A stretch of 64,000 bases of DNA from NCBI GenBank assembly GCA_963575745.1, contig CAUYUJ010005658.1:62001-126000 (forward strand), in the 5' to 3' direction. The notes beneath the pieces were generated by a model, which was not told the origin of the DNA, did not search any database, and saw nothing but the letters and a program-made list of their open reading frames with translations. Positions 42,673 through 53,637 of this stretch are shown piece by piece. The DNA comes from Prorocentrum cordatum (Eukaryota > Sar > Dinophyceae > Prorocentrales > Prorocentraceae). Position numbers and translations under genes: made by a program. How positions within the stretch are numbered: the first letter of the stretch is position 1; each line of letters opens with the position of its first letter.

Positions 42673-43196
42673 CTAATAGTCGGGCTCGGGAGCAGGAGCC
42701 GCGAGCTCCGGTGCCTCGGGAAGGACTGGTTCGGGGGGCCGCGCTCCGGAGCCGGAAACCTCGGGAGTCTGGCTCGGGAAGCTTCGCGTTGCTGGGGTCG
42801 CCCCTTTCAGTCGGGCAAAATAGAATTGGTCGCATTTGACCGGTTCTCCCAACGGGCGGGGCGTTTGAAAAGATATAAACCCATGTGATTCCGGGCTGTG
42901 CTGTCGGAGAATGCCTTCTTTGACGGGGAAAACGCATCTCCCGTCTGGGATAACGATGTACTTGACACGATGCACATGGCAATGCCCCCCATCATGATGT
43001 TTGGCGCATGTGGCCGCGTCGATGACGAGGTGGTCACCAGACCAGCGACCGCCAGAGTGAAGATGGCATCCCATGAACAAGCCTTCTCGCGCAATCTCGA
43101 ATAAAATCGCCACGGACACGCCGGAATCGGGGTCGGGACATTTCAAAAAATACCAGCACCAAACGGAACAATGAGCCCCTGGAAGGATTCTCCGAC
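42673..43196 (-). pseudogene. Copia integrase C-terminal / linker region
   Basis: The minus frame continuing after the integrase core gives WSGDHLVIDAATCAKHHDGG, CVFPVKEGILRQHS and a Pro/Glu tail. It follows the integrase catalytic domain as in other copia elements. Confidence 0.5.
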
Positions 43197-44126
43197 TTAC
43201 ACTTGGCACGATGTGCAGTCCACGTGAGCTCCCCGCGCGGCTGCAGCTCCATGGCGCGGTCGAGTAGTGAAGTTGCGGTCGCATCGCCGCGCCTGCAAAG
43301 CCTCTGCCCACCATTCGCGACACAGGCCAGAAGTGCAGCGCACGGCATGGGTGCCCTGAATAACTGACTTAGCAGCGCGTTCGGACATTCCGTTGGTTTG
43401 CGGCCGACGTGGCGCGCTGGTGTCACGCCGCCAACCCATGAGACGGCACGCCTTCAGTCACTCGCCGGAGCTATCGGCGTAGATGCGCTGCACCTCATCG
43501 TAGGGGGCAAGGAACTCGAGGAGGGATGCCTTGGTGGTTTCGGCGCCTTTGTGCTTCCCAGGATATGCCATGATGGCGCCTGTGGACTTATCCAGTACAA
43601 CCAAGGCCTGAGCGTCTTCCGCAATGGGATTTGTTGGTGGAGCGGGTATGCGCTGGCGTCGGCATGGTGTGTTGTGCACCAGGATGCGTCCACATATCTC
43701 ACAGTCATGGCGCTTTGGGGTGTGAACGATGTAATGCGAAGGGTCAATGGGTGGCCGTGGTCGGCCAGGCAGCGTCGCGACGCGAGTTGGCGGCGCAGAC
43801 GCGGGCGCGCCCGCCGGCGCAAAATCGACAGACGCCAGATCGCGCCCAGATGGCGCGGATGCAGGCGCGTCCACCGGAGCAGGAGCACAATGCGTCACAT
43901 CGCTCACTCTGGGCGCAGACGCAGGAGCGTCCACCGGCGCAATGGCATCATCCACACAACATGTACACAAAAAAAGTCGACTCATCATATCCATTCTGTT
44001 GTGCACGCCATGAACGTCGCGATGTGGGTGGCGTGGTGCACAAATTAGGCGGTGAAATCCGGTGAAGACTACTGAAGACGAGCTACGGGCTGCTCTTGTT
44101 GACATTAACCTTGTGCCAATGACCAT
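43197..44126 (-). pseudogene. Copia integrase with in-frame stop
   Basis: The zinc-binding segment is HYIVHTPKRHDCEIC (H-H-C-C type). The core continues with YADSSGE (second catalytic Asp), then a single TGA at 43,460-43,458 in the same frame. After it come GWRRDTSAPRRPQTNGMSER (catalytic Glu in the SER box) and WWAEALQARRCDRNF. The first catalytic Asp is not obvious. The region before the zinc finger has three 60-bp tandem units (43,801-43,960) encoding APVDAPASAP-like text. Confidence 0.85.
43801..43960 (-). repeat. 60-bp tandem repeat, three units
   Basis: Units start at 43,801, 43,861 and 43,921, each beginning GCRGGMGCGYCCRCCGGMGC. On the minus strand they encode repeated A-P-V/A-x-A-P-A-S-A-P peptides in frame with the integrase ORF. 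Confidence 0.85.
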
Positions 44127-44143
44127 GTGGGTCCTGTTTTCTG

Positions 44144-44452
44144 TTATAAGTAGCCCAGCTGTGGATCGCAGTGGATCGCTGATGGGTCCTGTAACATGTG
44201 TCGAAAACCGTCGTCCTGCACCAATTGGCCCACATATAGAACCGATGGGCAGTCGCCCGCAAGTGCTGAGCTGGACAACCCTATGTGTGGTAGCTTCAGG
44301 TGGATGTGTTCGTTGACGATGCTGTCGCCGTTGGCTGTCTCGAGGATATGTTCGCGTCCATGGTGCACGTCAGTGGTTTCATGCGGTTTAAGGTCGGCTT
44401 TATCATAGATGTGATGGGCGCAACCACTATCCAATATCCACGTCCGTGACAA
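44144..44452 (-). CDS. Copia aspartic protease fragment
   Basis: WILDSGCAHHIYD carries the D-S-G active-site triad of copia proteases near the start of a 102-codon minus frame. NGDSIVNEHIHLKLPH and GQLVQDDGF follow as expected for the fold. It lies just upstream of integrase, as in intact elements. Confidence 0.75.
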   Translation of the reverse strand: MSRTWILDSGCAHHIYDKADLKPHETTDVHHGREHILETANGDSIVNEHIHLKLPHIGLSSSALAGDCPSVLYVGQLVQDDGFRHMLQDPSAIHCDPQLGYL

Positions 44453-44723
44453 CGTTGCAGTGGGCCGTGTCGTAGATGTAGATCACGGTGCTGGTGTTGC
44501 CACCGACGCAGTGTCGCAGCGCGATGGCATGACGGGCGCCGTGGGATGTCTGGAAGGCGGCATGAGCTCATCATGCCATCGTGGAGCCTCGGTCTGACAA
44601 TCGCGAAAAACTTGCGCGCTGTCTTCCAGCCACCAACCAGGCAACGGATCGGGCACATCACCAGGGCCACCTTGGTTGGCACATGGTCGTTTGACTCGGT
44701 GATGAACCGTGTAGGTTATGATG

Positions 44724-45874
44724 TCAATGTTGTCGAGGTCGTAGCGCAGGTGCCGCGAGCGTGGGCTGGCGATGAGAAACATCCTTTTCGCGGGGCACAT
44801 ACGCTCGATCACGTCGTCTATCCCGCCAGGCTGATGCAGGAGAGCGGCTCCGACTACGGATCGATGGCGGCGAGGGGAAGTCCTCGATTATGGTCGCGGT
44901 TAGGGCCCCGTGATGATGATCGGGAGCGCCGCGGGGGCCGCGGCGGCTATCCGCGACCCCCCTGGACCGCGCGAGTCCCCCCGCTCCCCGCGCCCCGGGG
45001 ACGGCGCTCCTCGGCGCGACCAACGCGCGCCCCCCGGACTTCGAGGGCCCTGCCGCCCGCATGTCACCCGCATGTCTTGGAGAGAGCGTCCTATTACGGC
45101 TGTCTTGGCTGCATGTTCGGCTGGGGCTCCGCTCAGGTATCCTCGCGCCAGGATCGGCGTGCGCGAACCGGCAGCTGTTGCCACGTTTGCAATGTAGTTT
45201 CGGATCTACATGGGAGCTGCATGTGGCAATGTGTGGATATTTGCAACGATCTTCTCGCAGGCAGGAGCCGTGTTTCGCGAAAATGAAACAGAAGTTCGGT
45301 TTTTCTTGTTCCTTGGTCGGTGGCCTGGAGCCTCTGCCTGTATAAGGTCGTCTTTCGCGGGTGTCTACGCCGGCAACCGAAACTCGTTCTGAAGGTCGCG
45401 ATGTACCGTTCTCCGTTCTTGCGCGCCCTGACCTGAACGCAACGCAAACGACTGTCTCGTAACGAGTGGTTTCGTTATTGAGGTCGTGCTGATAGCGTTC
45501 GAATCGATGCATCTCGAGGTTGGCCAGGACGCACTCTCGGAGCCAATCGCGCGTGCGATTGGTGTCTGCAGGTTTCATCTTGTTGCAGTCGTGCATATCC
45601 TGCTGCATCCATTGATGTCTGCGGATCTGAGTTCAGAACAATGATTCGAATATTTTGGAAGCCAATGGTTCGCGGCACTCCAAGAATAGATTCCCCCTGT
45701 CCACAATAAGCGTTGTAAGTCGTCGTCCCGCATGCGAACAAGTAGTAGACGTCCAAAATCATGCGCGGCGTCGTCGGCGTCAGCGACCGTGTAGGATTGC
45801 AGGATAGTCCAAAACATCTGTCTACCCTTCAACATGCGGCTGGTTTCATGCCCTTGAGCTGCGAGGTTCTTCAT
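44724..45874 (-). pseudogene. Copia Gag with CCCH zinc fingers
   Basis: From 45,874, GRQMFWTILQSYTVADADDA and FGRLLLVRMRDDDLQRLL resemble the conserved Gag helices of dinoflagellate copia elements. In another frame come RTRDWLRECVLANLEMHRFE, then CFIFAKHGSCLREDRCKYPH (C-x7/8-C-x5-C-x3-H) and CKRGNSCRFAHADP. CCCH fingers in place of a CCHC knuckle are typical of this group as far as I know. An acidic/Arg-rich tail follows. The domain is split over frames at about 45.58 kb. Confidence 0.7.
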
Positions 45875-46048
45875 CCAGCACCAGGGCTCAGCATTGAGAA
45901 CTCCCGAGAGTCCAGCAGCAAGTTTGCAATCGACACTTCCGAAATCGCCAGTGTCCTGGAGGTCCTAAAAAGTGGCCTCACGTTGTTTGACAACACAAAA
46001 TGAATGCGCATGCCATGGCAGGTCAGCCGGAGGCGCTGCCCAAATTGT

Positions 46049-48044
46049 TCATGACCATCTGTTGCCACTCCAGTTGCTGACTATTATGTGGCAGTTGAGG
46101 AATACGCACAGTGTCTGATTCCTGAATAGGGGCGGTACCACCGAGAGAAAATTGCGAGAGGTTCTGCAGCGGGATCGGCGGGGTCGGCAATGGCGCGCGC
46201 GCGGGAGAGACGCGACGCGTCTGAGCGGAGGCCGCTGCAGAAGCGGCGCCTGGTGACGCGCGTCGCGTTTGTCCAGAGCGGATGGTTCCATCGGCGAGGG
46301 TTGAGACGCATGAGGTTCCGGGGGCGGGGGCGGATTGTGGATCCGAGCGTCGCTCGCGCGGGCCGTTATTGTGGATCCAGTTGTTGCGATGTCAGTCCAC
46401 ATCTTCTCCACGCCCTTTCGTTAGACCACGCATCTCCTCATTGCTGCCGTGAGCTCGCTGAAAGCACCTGTCGAGCCGATGCTCCATGTCGTGGATTCGT
46501 CGGTTGCGCGCATCGGGCTCTCGTTCCAAACGGGCCAATGCATCCTCGACCCGTCCCTTGTCAGCGTCTCTTCAATGGGAGATCCGAACGAGTCGCAACT
46601 GCGCGCGGCGCGCCGCTTCCATACCTCGGCCAGTCGGGTTTCGAAGGCGGCGGAATCGCAAGCCGGAGTCGGGGCGCCCAGCTGATCAGTCTGGGCCCGT
46701 GCAACGCGCAACTCAGCCAGCGCAGCCTGCAATTCACGTAACTGCTGCTCGGCCGTGGAGACTCGGTTCTAATGCGGCGGCACGCGCCCCTCTGAAGCGT
46801 CGAGACATTGAGCGCCAAGCACTGCGCAGCTTGCCGTGCAACTCGGGCGCGGGCGCGGCACTTCGGGGGCGTAGGTTGTCAGTGGTCACTTCAAACCGGG
46901 CACGGCGCGCATTGAGGTCCTCCCAGAGCCGTGGATCCGCAAGTCCATGTACCTCCACGGCCGGAACCTGCCTCGCTGTCAGGAGCTCGTCGCGCAGAGT
47001 CCTGACAGCGGCGGCGCCCGCGCCCCTGGCGCTCACGAAGTGGGCCTCCGCTGCGAGGAGGTAGTCGGGGAGCGTCTGAATCGCAGTAGAATCGGAAACT
47101 CGGTGCGCCTCCACGCGGCCGACTTGATGCCGGATCTGGGCGAGGGCCGATCGATCTTCAGCGATCCGAGCGTCGACAGGGGCAAGGGCGTGATGGAGCT
47201 CTTGCCTGAAGTGTTGCTGTCGGCGCAGCAAGACCCGACAATCGCTGGGTCGTGTAAGTTTCAACCTGGCCTCGAAGCTCGGCGGGGTCACTGGCTGGGG
47301 GCGACGCGCGCGGTGCGACGCCGTGCCGCAGGGGGCTCTGCCGGGGGCGCCTCTAGGAAGAGCTGCGGCCGCCGTCCCTGCCGGGCGGCTGGATGGGGCG
47401 CCGCTCAGGGGCCCCTCGCTGAGATGTCCGCCCAGTGCGATCTCCAATAACTCGCGCGTGTTCTGAAGCGGAAGCCGCGGCTGGGGGCGCGAAGTCGCCC
47501 CAGCGGCGGCGGCGCGCGAAGCGCTCAGAGGAGACGTTTCTCTGGCGCCACCACTGCGGGCGCTTCCACCAGCGAAGTTGCAAAATAAAAGACAGAAAGA
47601 AAAGCAAAAAAAAAAAAACGAGGCGAATCCAGCGGCGGCTCCGAGGGAGACTGCCGGCGCTTGCGCCAGCGATGGTTCTGAGCGCAAGGTGGCGCCAAGA
47701 GACGCAGCAGGCGCAACGGGCGCAGGGGCGCGCTGTTCGAACCCAGTCGAGCGATGGGGCGCGCGCGCGGGCGGCGAATCGGGGAGGGGGTCCCCGAGCG
47801 CAGCCTCGAGCGCCGCGGCGCTGCCTCGCCTGGAAGCGGGGGCGGCGGCATCGCCGGCCCTCTCGCCCTCTCCGCGGCGCCGCGGCGCCCGCGCCCCGTC
47901 GAAGACCCCGCGCGCGTGGAGGCGCTGGCCCCCGCGGGGGCCAGCGCCGCGCGGCAAAGTCGAAGACGGGGCGGGGCGTCGCGACGGAGAGCGCGAAAAA
48001 AAAGCCGATAACCTGTGGGAGTAGGTTGACGAGCAAAGAGTCAA
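46049..48044 (-). other. Ala-rich coiled-coil-like minus-strand ORFs
   Basis: A 436-codon minus frame (48,044-46,734) and a following one (46,732-46,421) share helical, heptad-like text: LRRQQHFRQELHHALAPVDA, LRDELLTARQVPAVEV, then AALAELRVARAQ. They precede the copia Gag on the same strand and could be its N-terminal part or an independent GC-rich ORF. The first 150 codons are low complexity. A long A-run near 47,610 lies inside. Confidence 0.35.
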
Positions 48045-48083
48045 ACCTACTACATTGCCTGCAGGTAGAGGTAGGCAAAGGAG

Positions 48084-48208
48084 AAAGTCGCGAGCCCTTT
48101 TGCCGTGCGCCGCGGCAGGGGCGGCGCGGCACCCGGCGCCAATACCTGAGCCGAGACGTCGGCAGCATATAAGGATTTAGCGGTGATACGAGCGGACGTC
48201 GCGCGCAG
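48084..48208 (-). repeat. LINE-tail-like dispersed repeat, copy 2
   Basis: Partner of 31,182-31,310. It contains AAAGTCGCGAGCCCTTTTG, GCGGCGCGGCACCCGG, GAGCCGAGACGTCGGC and GAGCGGACGTCGCGCGC. On the minus strand it sits downstream of the LINE RT. Confidence 0.7.
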
Positions 48209-48759
48209 ACGCCGCCTGGGGCAATGGCCCGTCGAAGCTCCTGGGCCCAGCGCGTCGCCCGCGGGCCGCCCTCATTTCTGGCTTCGCGTCAGGCCTCGCG
48301 GAAGCGGGCCGCGAGCGAAATCTTCGCACGCTGCCAGAGAAGCCCATCGAACGCGGGCCCCGCAGCATGGGCGGCAAATCCACCCCCGCGGGCCCGAGGC
48401 CACGCGAGCCACCGCCTCGCGCTCGACCGCGGCCCAGTCCGCCGGGGCGGGGGGGGGCTGCGCCGCAAACCCGGGCGCAGATGCGAGGTCGATCCTGGCC
48501 GCGAGCAGCGCGAGCTGCAAGCCGCAGCCGACCTTCCTCCGCGCGACGGCCCCCTCGAGAAATTCACGCGTCGGTTCGGCCCGCGAAGCGACTTCGCTGC
48601 CCAGGCCGAGGGCGAATCCGAGGTGCCCCGCAGCGCGCGCAGTCTTCATGGCGCCCCGCCGGGGAGCGCGGGCAACGAGCGAGTCCCCGAGTTCGGTCAG
48701 GTCGACTGGGCGAAGGGGTTGGGCGTCTGACTCGCCCGCGTTGAGCGCCAGGTGGGAAA

Positions 48760-49250
48760 TCAACTCGAGCGCGCGGAATAGCTCCTCCAGCCGCGGGGGG
48801 CGCGAGCGAGGCGGGGCGCGACGAGGGCGAGATCGTCGGCGCGCGCCCGCGAGGCGGTGGCGGGGGAGAGCTGGCGGAGTCGTCGAAAGAGGAAGTCCGT
48901 GGCGATGGCGAAGAGCAGCGGCGACAGCGGGCAGCCTTGCCGCGCGCCCGCCGAGGGCGCGAAGCCCTCGCAACTGCGCCCCCCGCGACGATCTGGCAGA
49001 CGTCGCCGCGGCGCAGGTCCGCGATGAAACTGCAGAGGCACGGCGGGGCGCCGATCCACATGAGCAGCACCCGCGTAAAAGACTGGTCGATCGACGGGGG
49101 CGCCGCCCGAAAATCGAGGGAGATGCCGGCGCCGCCTTCGCGAGACAATTCGGCGAGCCGCCTCTCCGCGTCGACGTCGATCGGGCCGTCGCCCCCTCGA
49201 CGTCGTCGCGCCGCGCCTGCCGCCGGGAAGATCCGGAGGGGGCGAGGACG
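48760..49250 (-). pseudogene. LINE reverse transcriptase core, frameshifted
   Basis: Motif A reads ISLDFRAAPPSIDQSF in one minus frame. Motif B, ARQGCPLSPLLFAIATDFLF, is in another; the shift lies near 48,985. Motif C appears as RARADDLALV (codons at about 48,843-48,824), with Arg where Tyr/Phe is normal in Y/F-A-D-D. The paired Asp residues remain. Non-LTR RTs of dinoflagellates share this GCPLSPLLF signature. Confidence 0.75.
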
Positions 49251-50086
49251 CGCGAATTTCAGACGAAAGATCCGCTTCGAACCAGCGGCGACGGAGCGCT
49301 CGATCCGTCGGCCCCGCAGTGAAGACACGCTTCCACTGGCGCGTGAAGTCCGCGGCCACGCCGGCGGGTCGCGCGCGCGGCGCACCGTGCGCGTCCTGGG
49401 CGGCTTGCGCGAATTTCCCCCTCCTGGCGACGCGCGGGAGAGGGGGCGGGGCCTGCGTTCTTCCTCCGGGCGCGGCGCAGAACCTCCCGGGGGTCGGGCG
49501 ACTCCTCGCGCGACCGCGCGAGAACCGCGATCGCGCGGGCGCGAGCCAACTCCACCGCGAACTCGCGAACTGGGATGGGGCCACAGCCCGCGGCCAGCGC
49601 GGGGTCGCGCGGGTCGGGGGCCCAGGAGCAGAGGCGCGGGCGCCGCTGGGGCACGACAGCCCGAGCGGACGCCACGGCGCAGCCCATGTGGTCGTCGGAG
49701 GAGCCCACGCAGGCCGCGCGCTGCACGGGGCCCTCGGCGGCCACTGCGCCGCGGATGGCCGCGCGCAGGAGAGCCAGGCATTGCGCCGCCGGGCGGGTCC
49801 ACTGGCGGCCGGCTTAAGGGGGGGCGCGCGGCGGGCGAAAAACGCCGGGCGGCGTTTGCCGACGCCGACGGCCTAGTCGTCCATCCCGACCGTGGCGCGG
49901 CGGTCTAGCAGGCGGTGGCCTTTGCGCGGGCCCTGTCAGGCCTGGGCCGCGACCGGGCGCAGTCGCGCGATGCGCAGGGTTGGCGCACCTCGGAGACAGC
50001 AGGGAGGAGTCGAGACCAGCGAGTCTCCTCCTCCTGACCCCGCTGGCCCGAAGGCCCCCGTGGATTTGCCGACGCGGCACCTGGCC

Positions 50087-50584
50087 TCAGCGACCCGCTT
50101 GAATACGCTGGCGACAACGGACGGCGCATCGCGCGCCCGGCGATTGTCCCTCGGGCGGGCGACGGCAGCTCGAAGACAGGCGGGTCGCTGGCGGACAGGG
50201 ATCACCTCCGCGTTGTGCTGGGGCGCCGCTGCGTCTCCGAAGGGGCAGCGAAGTCGGCGGGGGCGCCCGCCTGGAAATGGGCCACATGGAAATCCACGGC
50301 GCCGAGCAACCGTTCGGCCGCAGGGCGGCGGCCGGGCCCGGGCGCGCGAGGGCCCGCTCGCGTCGCGGGAATTGCTCCAATAACGATTCCTCGGCTACCG
50401 CGCCGACACCTCCGCGACGCGCCGCGCCCGGGGCCAATCGCGCCCGGGGGCCGCGCAGGGCCGCAGTCCACTTCGAAGAATCCGCGACGCCGCGGGGCTC
50501 CGCGATCGTCGCGACGTCGCGCTGGTGAAAGAGACGTTCGAAGTTCTTGAACTTGCTGCTCCGCCGAATTGCGCTCTCAGCCAA
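50087..50584 (-). pseudogene. LINE endonuclease-like fragment
   Basis: A 165-codon minus frame with FERLFHQRDVATIAEPRGVA resembles the D-V-x-x-x-Q-E-x-H/P-G opening of AP-type endonucleases, and RRGGVGAVAEE fits the following G-G-V strand. The Gln is missing and later catalytic residues are not visible. Position upstream of the RT supports it. Confidence 0.45.
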
Positions 50585-51070
50585 GGGCGCCTGCGCGTTC
50601 CAGGATCAGACGGCGAGGTCGCCCCGGGCTGCCCCTGGTGGAGACGCCGTGGCTGGTGGCGCACGCGTCGCAGGCGTCGCGACGCATGCGTCGGCGGCGC
50701 AAGGTCAAGTGCCCGGCGGAGGAACGCGCGCTGGCGCAGCAACAGCGGGACGTCGCAGCGACGGCGCGCACGGAAAGCTTGCTCGTGCGGACAGGGAAGA
50801 AAGATAATAAACACAATAATTATACCAAAAATTAAATTAAAAGATAAAAATAAGAATAATAATAATAATACTACTGTTCATAGGAAGAAGAAGAAACATA
50901 AATGGCGGATGGGAATCAGCGGCAGCGGCAATCGAATCCACCTCGGCGACGGCGCGGCCGCTGTGGTTCGCGGGCTGTGGGGGGCCCAGGAGGTGTAGCG
51001 CGACGCCCAGCATGAGGGGCGCGCATCCTGAACAGTCAATGGCCCAGGCCACGGCCCCAGCGGGGGCCAG

Positions 51071-52250
51071 TCAGTAGGCAACGCCGCCGCCCCGCAGCCG
51101 GTCCTGCAGGTCGTTGTGGACCTGGAGGCGGAACGCGTCAATCCCGATCTTGATGGTCTCGCCGTGGAGAGCCGCCTTGACCCGAAACGCCTCAGAGAGG
51201 TCCGTCAAGAACAGACGGGATCGGCCAGGCGGCGCCGAAGGGCTTGTGACCGAAAACCACTTCCACGTGCCGATCTTGCTGCCCCGTCCGTCGGTCTGCT
51301 CATTCAGCTGGGGTTGGATTCCATGGGTCGTCTGGTCTGGGGTCACGGATATCCGCGCGCCGCCCGGAAGGGGATTCAGTTTGTAGACGGCGGTGCCGGG
51401 GTCGTTACGTATGAGCATGTCCATCGTTGCCTGCCACGTCTCAGCGACGGCTTCCGTCGCGAGGAGGCGCTGGCTCTTGCCGAGGAACCAAGCGCCTGAG
51501 CAGAGCCAGCTTCCAATGCGAGGATGGGCGGCTACAACTCGCGTGCCTGGCGGTGTCGTCGGGGGAGGGTGGAGGATACCGTGAAGATCGCCGTCCCGAG
51601 GGTCCTGAGGAGACGAACTCCATGGGCTGCGGGTGGAACTCGACGTTCGGAACCACCGCCGCCCAGGTCTCGTTCAAGAAATCGTGCCACCTCAAGTCGC
51701 AGATCGCTTCGTTTGTGGTGCAGCCCGGGTGAAGTTCCAAGGGGACGATGAAGCGGATGTACTGGCACGGCGCCTCGACCGCAGAGCGGCGCAGGAGCGA
51801 AGCCAGGAAGCGACCGAGCGGGCCAAGGCGCCAGCGGGAGCCCCGAGTGAAAGCGGTTTGCCGCTGGTCCTGACCGCGTCCCAAAATGAGGGGTCGCCCT
51901 TTTCCGCCATGTCGGCAAGGATGCGGGCCTCGCTCGTGGGCGCGATCTGGCCCTGGCACTACGTGGTCGTCTGGATCGCGGCCGTGCCCAGGAGGGCGGA
52001 CCACTGGGCGCAGACGACCTCGGACCGATCAGGGGCGTCGTCGAGGACCGTGAGGAGGGCGCGGCGGCCGAGCTCGTGCCAGAAGGGGAGCTTGGATGGG
52101 CGGGCCCGCCTGCGCTCCCTGAGCCAGCTGTCGAAGGAGGCGAAGCAGGTCGTGATGTCCGCATGCGCCCCTGCCTTATCGGCTGGTGCCCATGGCGCCG
52201 TGTCGATCATGGAAGCGAGGAGCTTGGCAAATCAAAGGCGGGCCCCGATG
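51071..52250 (-). pseudogene. Hypothetical minus-strand protein upstream of the LINE
   Basis: Several minus frames carry protein-like text in series: DITTCFASFDSWLRERRRAR (from about 52,210), WAAVVPNVEFHPQPMEFVSS, then LIRNDPGTAVYKLNPLPGGA, IGTWKWFSVTSPSAPPGRSR and GIDAFRLQVHNDLQDRLRGG to 51,071. It could be LINE ORF1 or part of ORF2 upstream of the endonuclease. At least two frame changes. Family not recognised. Confidence 0.4.
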
Positions 52251-52837
52251 GTGTTCAGGTAGAGTTCTGTGCCGCAGCGCTCGATATTTTCGTGCCGTGG
52301 TAGACAAACCCCTCGCCAGGGGGGTTCGGGTGGGTTCGGGGGGGGTTCAAGGGAGTTCGGAGGAAAACTCATCCGAACACCGCTCAAGGTGGGTGGTTCG
52401 GGAGGGTTCGTGATGGTTCTGGACGGGGGAAAAGCAAAAGGGGAAAAAAAACCCGACCCTGTCAAGGCAATGCGAAGGGTCGGAAGGGAAACACAACACC
52501 CGCCCCCCCCTCAAGAGGAGTTTGGAAAGGTTCCAGATGGGAAACCCGAGGCCCCCTCAAGGGGGAATCGGGAAGGCTTTTCCTGAGGGGTGGTCTGGGA
52601 ACTGCCACACCTTGCTGCACCAGACGGTGTGGTCAGGGACATCCAGCAGGTGACGAAGAGGGAGGGGTAAGCGGTCGCCGTCGGGGTTCCGCATCCCTCT
52701 CCTTGCCACCGCCCCCGCAAGGGGCCGTGATAATAACCTAGCCGGCAAAGCATCCTTGAGGCGATCACTTGGCGGTGCAAATTAGTGCAAAAAAGACTGC
52801 GGCTCAACAATAGCCGATACCGAGGCACGCCTCCGTT

Positions 52838-52870
<33 letters not shown>

Positions 52871-53179
52871 CTCGGATTGGCGCGCATCCTTCTTGATCTC
52901 TGGAAGGAAGCGGCGTATGTGCTTGAAGAGAATCTTGGTCAACTTGTCGATAAGGACCGGAGTTCCGACGAGCCCTCGGCGGGGCGGCGAGCGGCAGCGG
53001 AAGACAGCACACACAGGCAGTAATGCACAGAAGAAAAGTGAAATAATTGTAAGGAAGCGCGGCAGTCGGACATCTACGTTGCAGCAATCACGACGACGGC
53101 AACCAGATGCAATGATCAGGGCCGGACACAAAGAGACACAACGGCAGACCTGAATGGGATACTGCTCCCTACCCCGTTT
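52251..53179. other. No gene seen; GGGTTCGG and TCC repeats
   Basis: GGGTTCGGGTGGG-type units at about 52,318-52,410, CCCTCAAG text at 52,510-52,565, and a TCCTCC run at about 52,838-52,875. Confidence 0.5.
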
Positions 53180-53269
53180 TGATTGGAGACGGAAAGGAAT
53201 GAACAAACAACACCTCTTTCGGGAAACCCGCATTCACTCTTCAACATTCTTCCATCCTCCTCCGCACTG

Positions 53270-53583
53270 CTCGTCGCTCCTGATCATTATTTTCCTCGTC
53301 TTCCTTCATCTTCGTCTAATGTAACTACCTCCTCCCTGGCCTGTCCTCCCTGCTCCTCCGCAGCCTCTTCCTTCTTGTTCCTCTCTCCTGCTCCCTCTGA
53401 CCACATCCTGCTCCTCAATATCGTCCCCCTCCCACTACTACATTTACTCTTCCTCCTCTGCGCCCTTCTCCAAATCCTTGTTGTCCTTCCCTTCCTCCTC
53501 CTAACCCTCCTCCTCCTCCGCCACGTCCTCATCATCCTTCGCCTATTCCTCCTCCTCCTCCTCCTCCTCCTCCTCCTCCTCCA

Positions 53584-53637
<54 letters not shown>

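Larger units (their letters stand above)
39850..45900 (-). mobile_element. Ty1/copia-like LTR retrotransposon, decayed
   Basis: Minus-strand order is Gag with CCCH fingers, protease, integrase, RT, RNase H: the copia order, with integrase before RT. All enzymatic domains can be followed, but they sit in several frames with at least one in-frame stop, so the copy is dead. LTRs were not identified; outer limits are the first and last recognisable coding blocks. Confidence 0.85.
48084..50600 (-). mobile_element. LINE (non-LTR retrotransposon), decayed
   Basis: Minus-strand endonuclease-like remnant (50.58-50.1 kb) followed by RT blocks (49.2-48.8 kb), then a GC-rich 3' part ending in the tail repeat at 48,084-48,208. 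Frames shift between RT motifs, so it is nonfunctional. Element limits are approximate; no target duplication was found. Confidence 0.65.

Noticed and set aside
46734-48044. A certain host gene of 436 residues
   Set aside because: The first third is low complexity and the coiled-coil part may be copia Gag. Evidence is insufficient to call a gene.
31182-48208. LTR pair of one 17-kb retrotransposon
   Set aside because: The repeats are only about 130 bp, and one lies directly 3' of a LINE RT. A LINE/SINE tail explains them more simply; kept only as a question in the findings.
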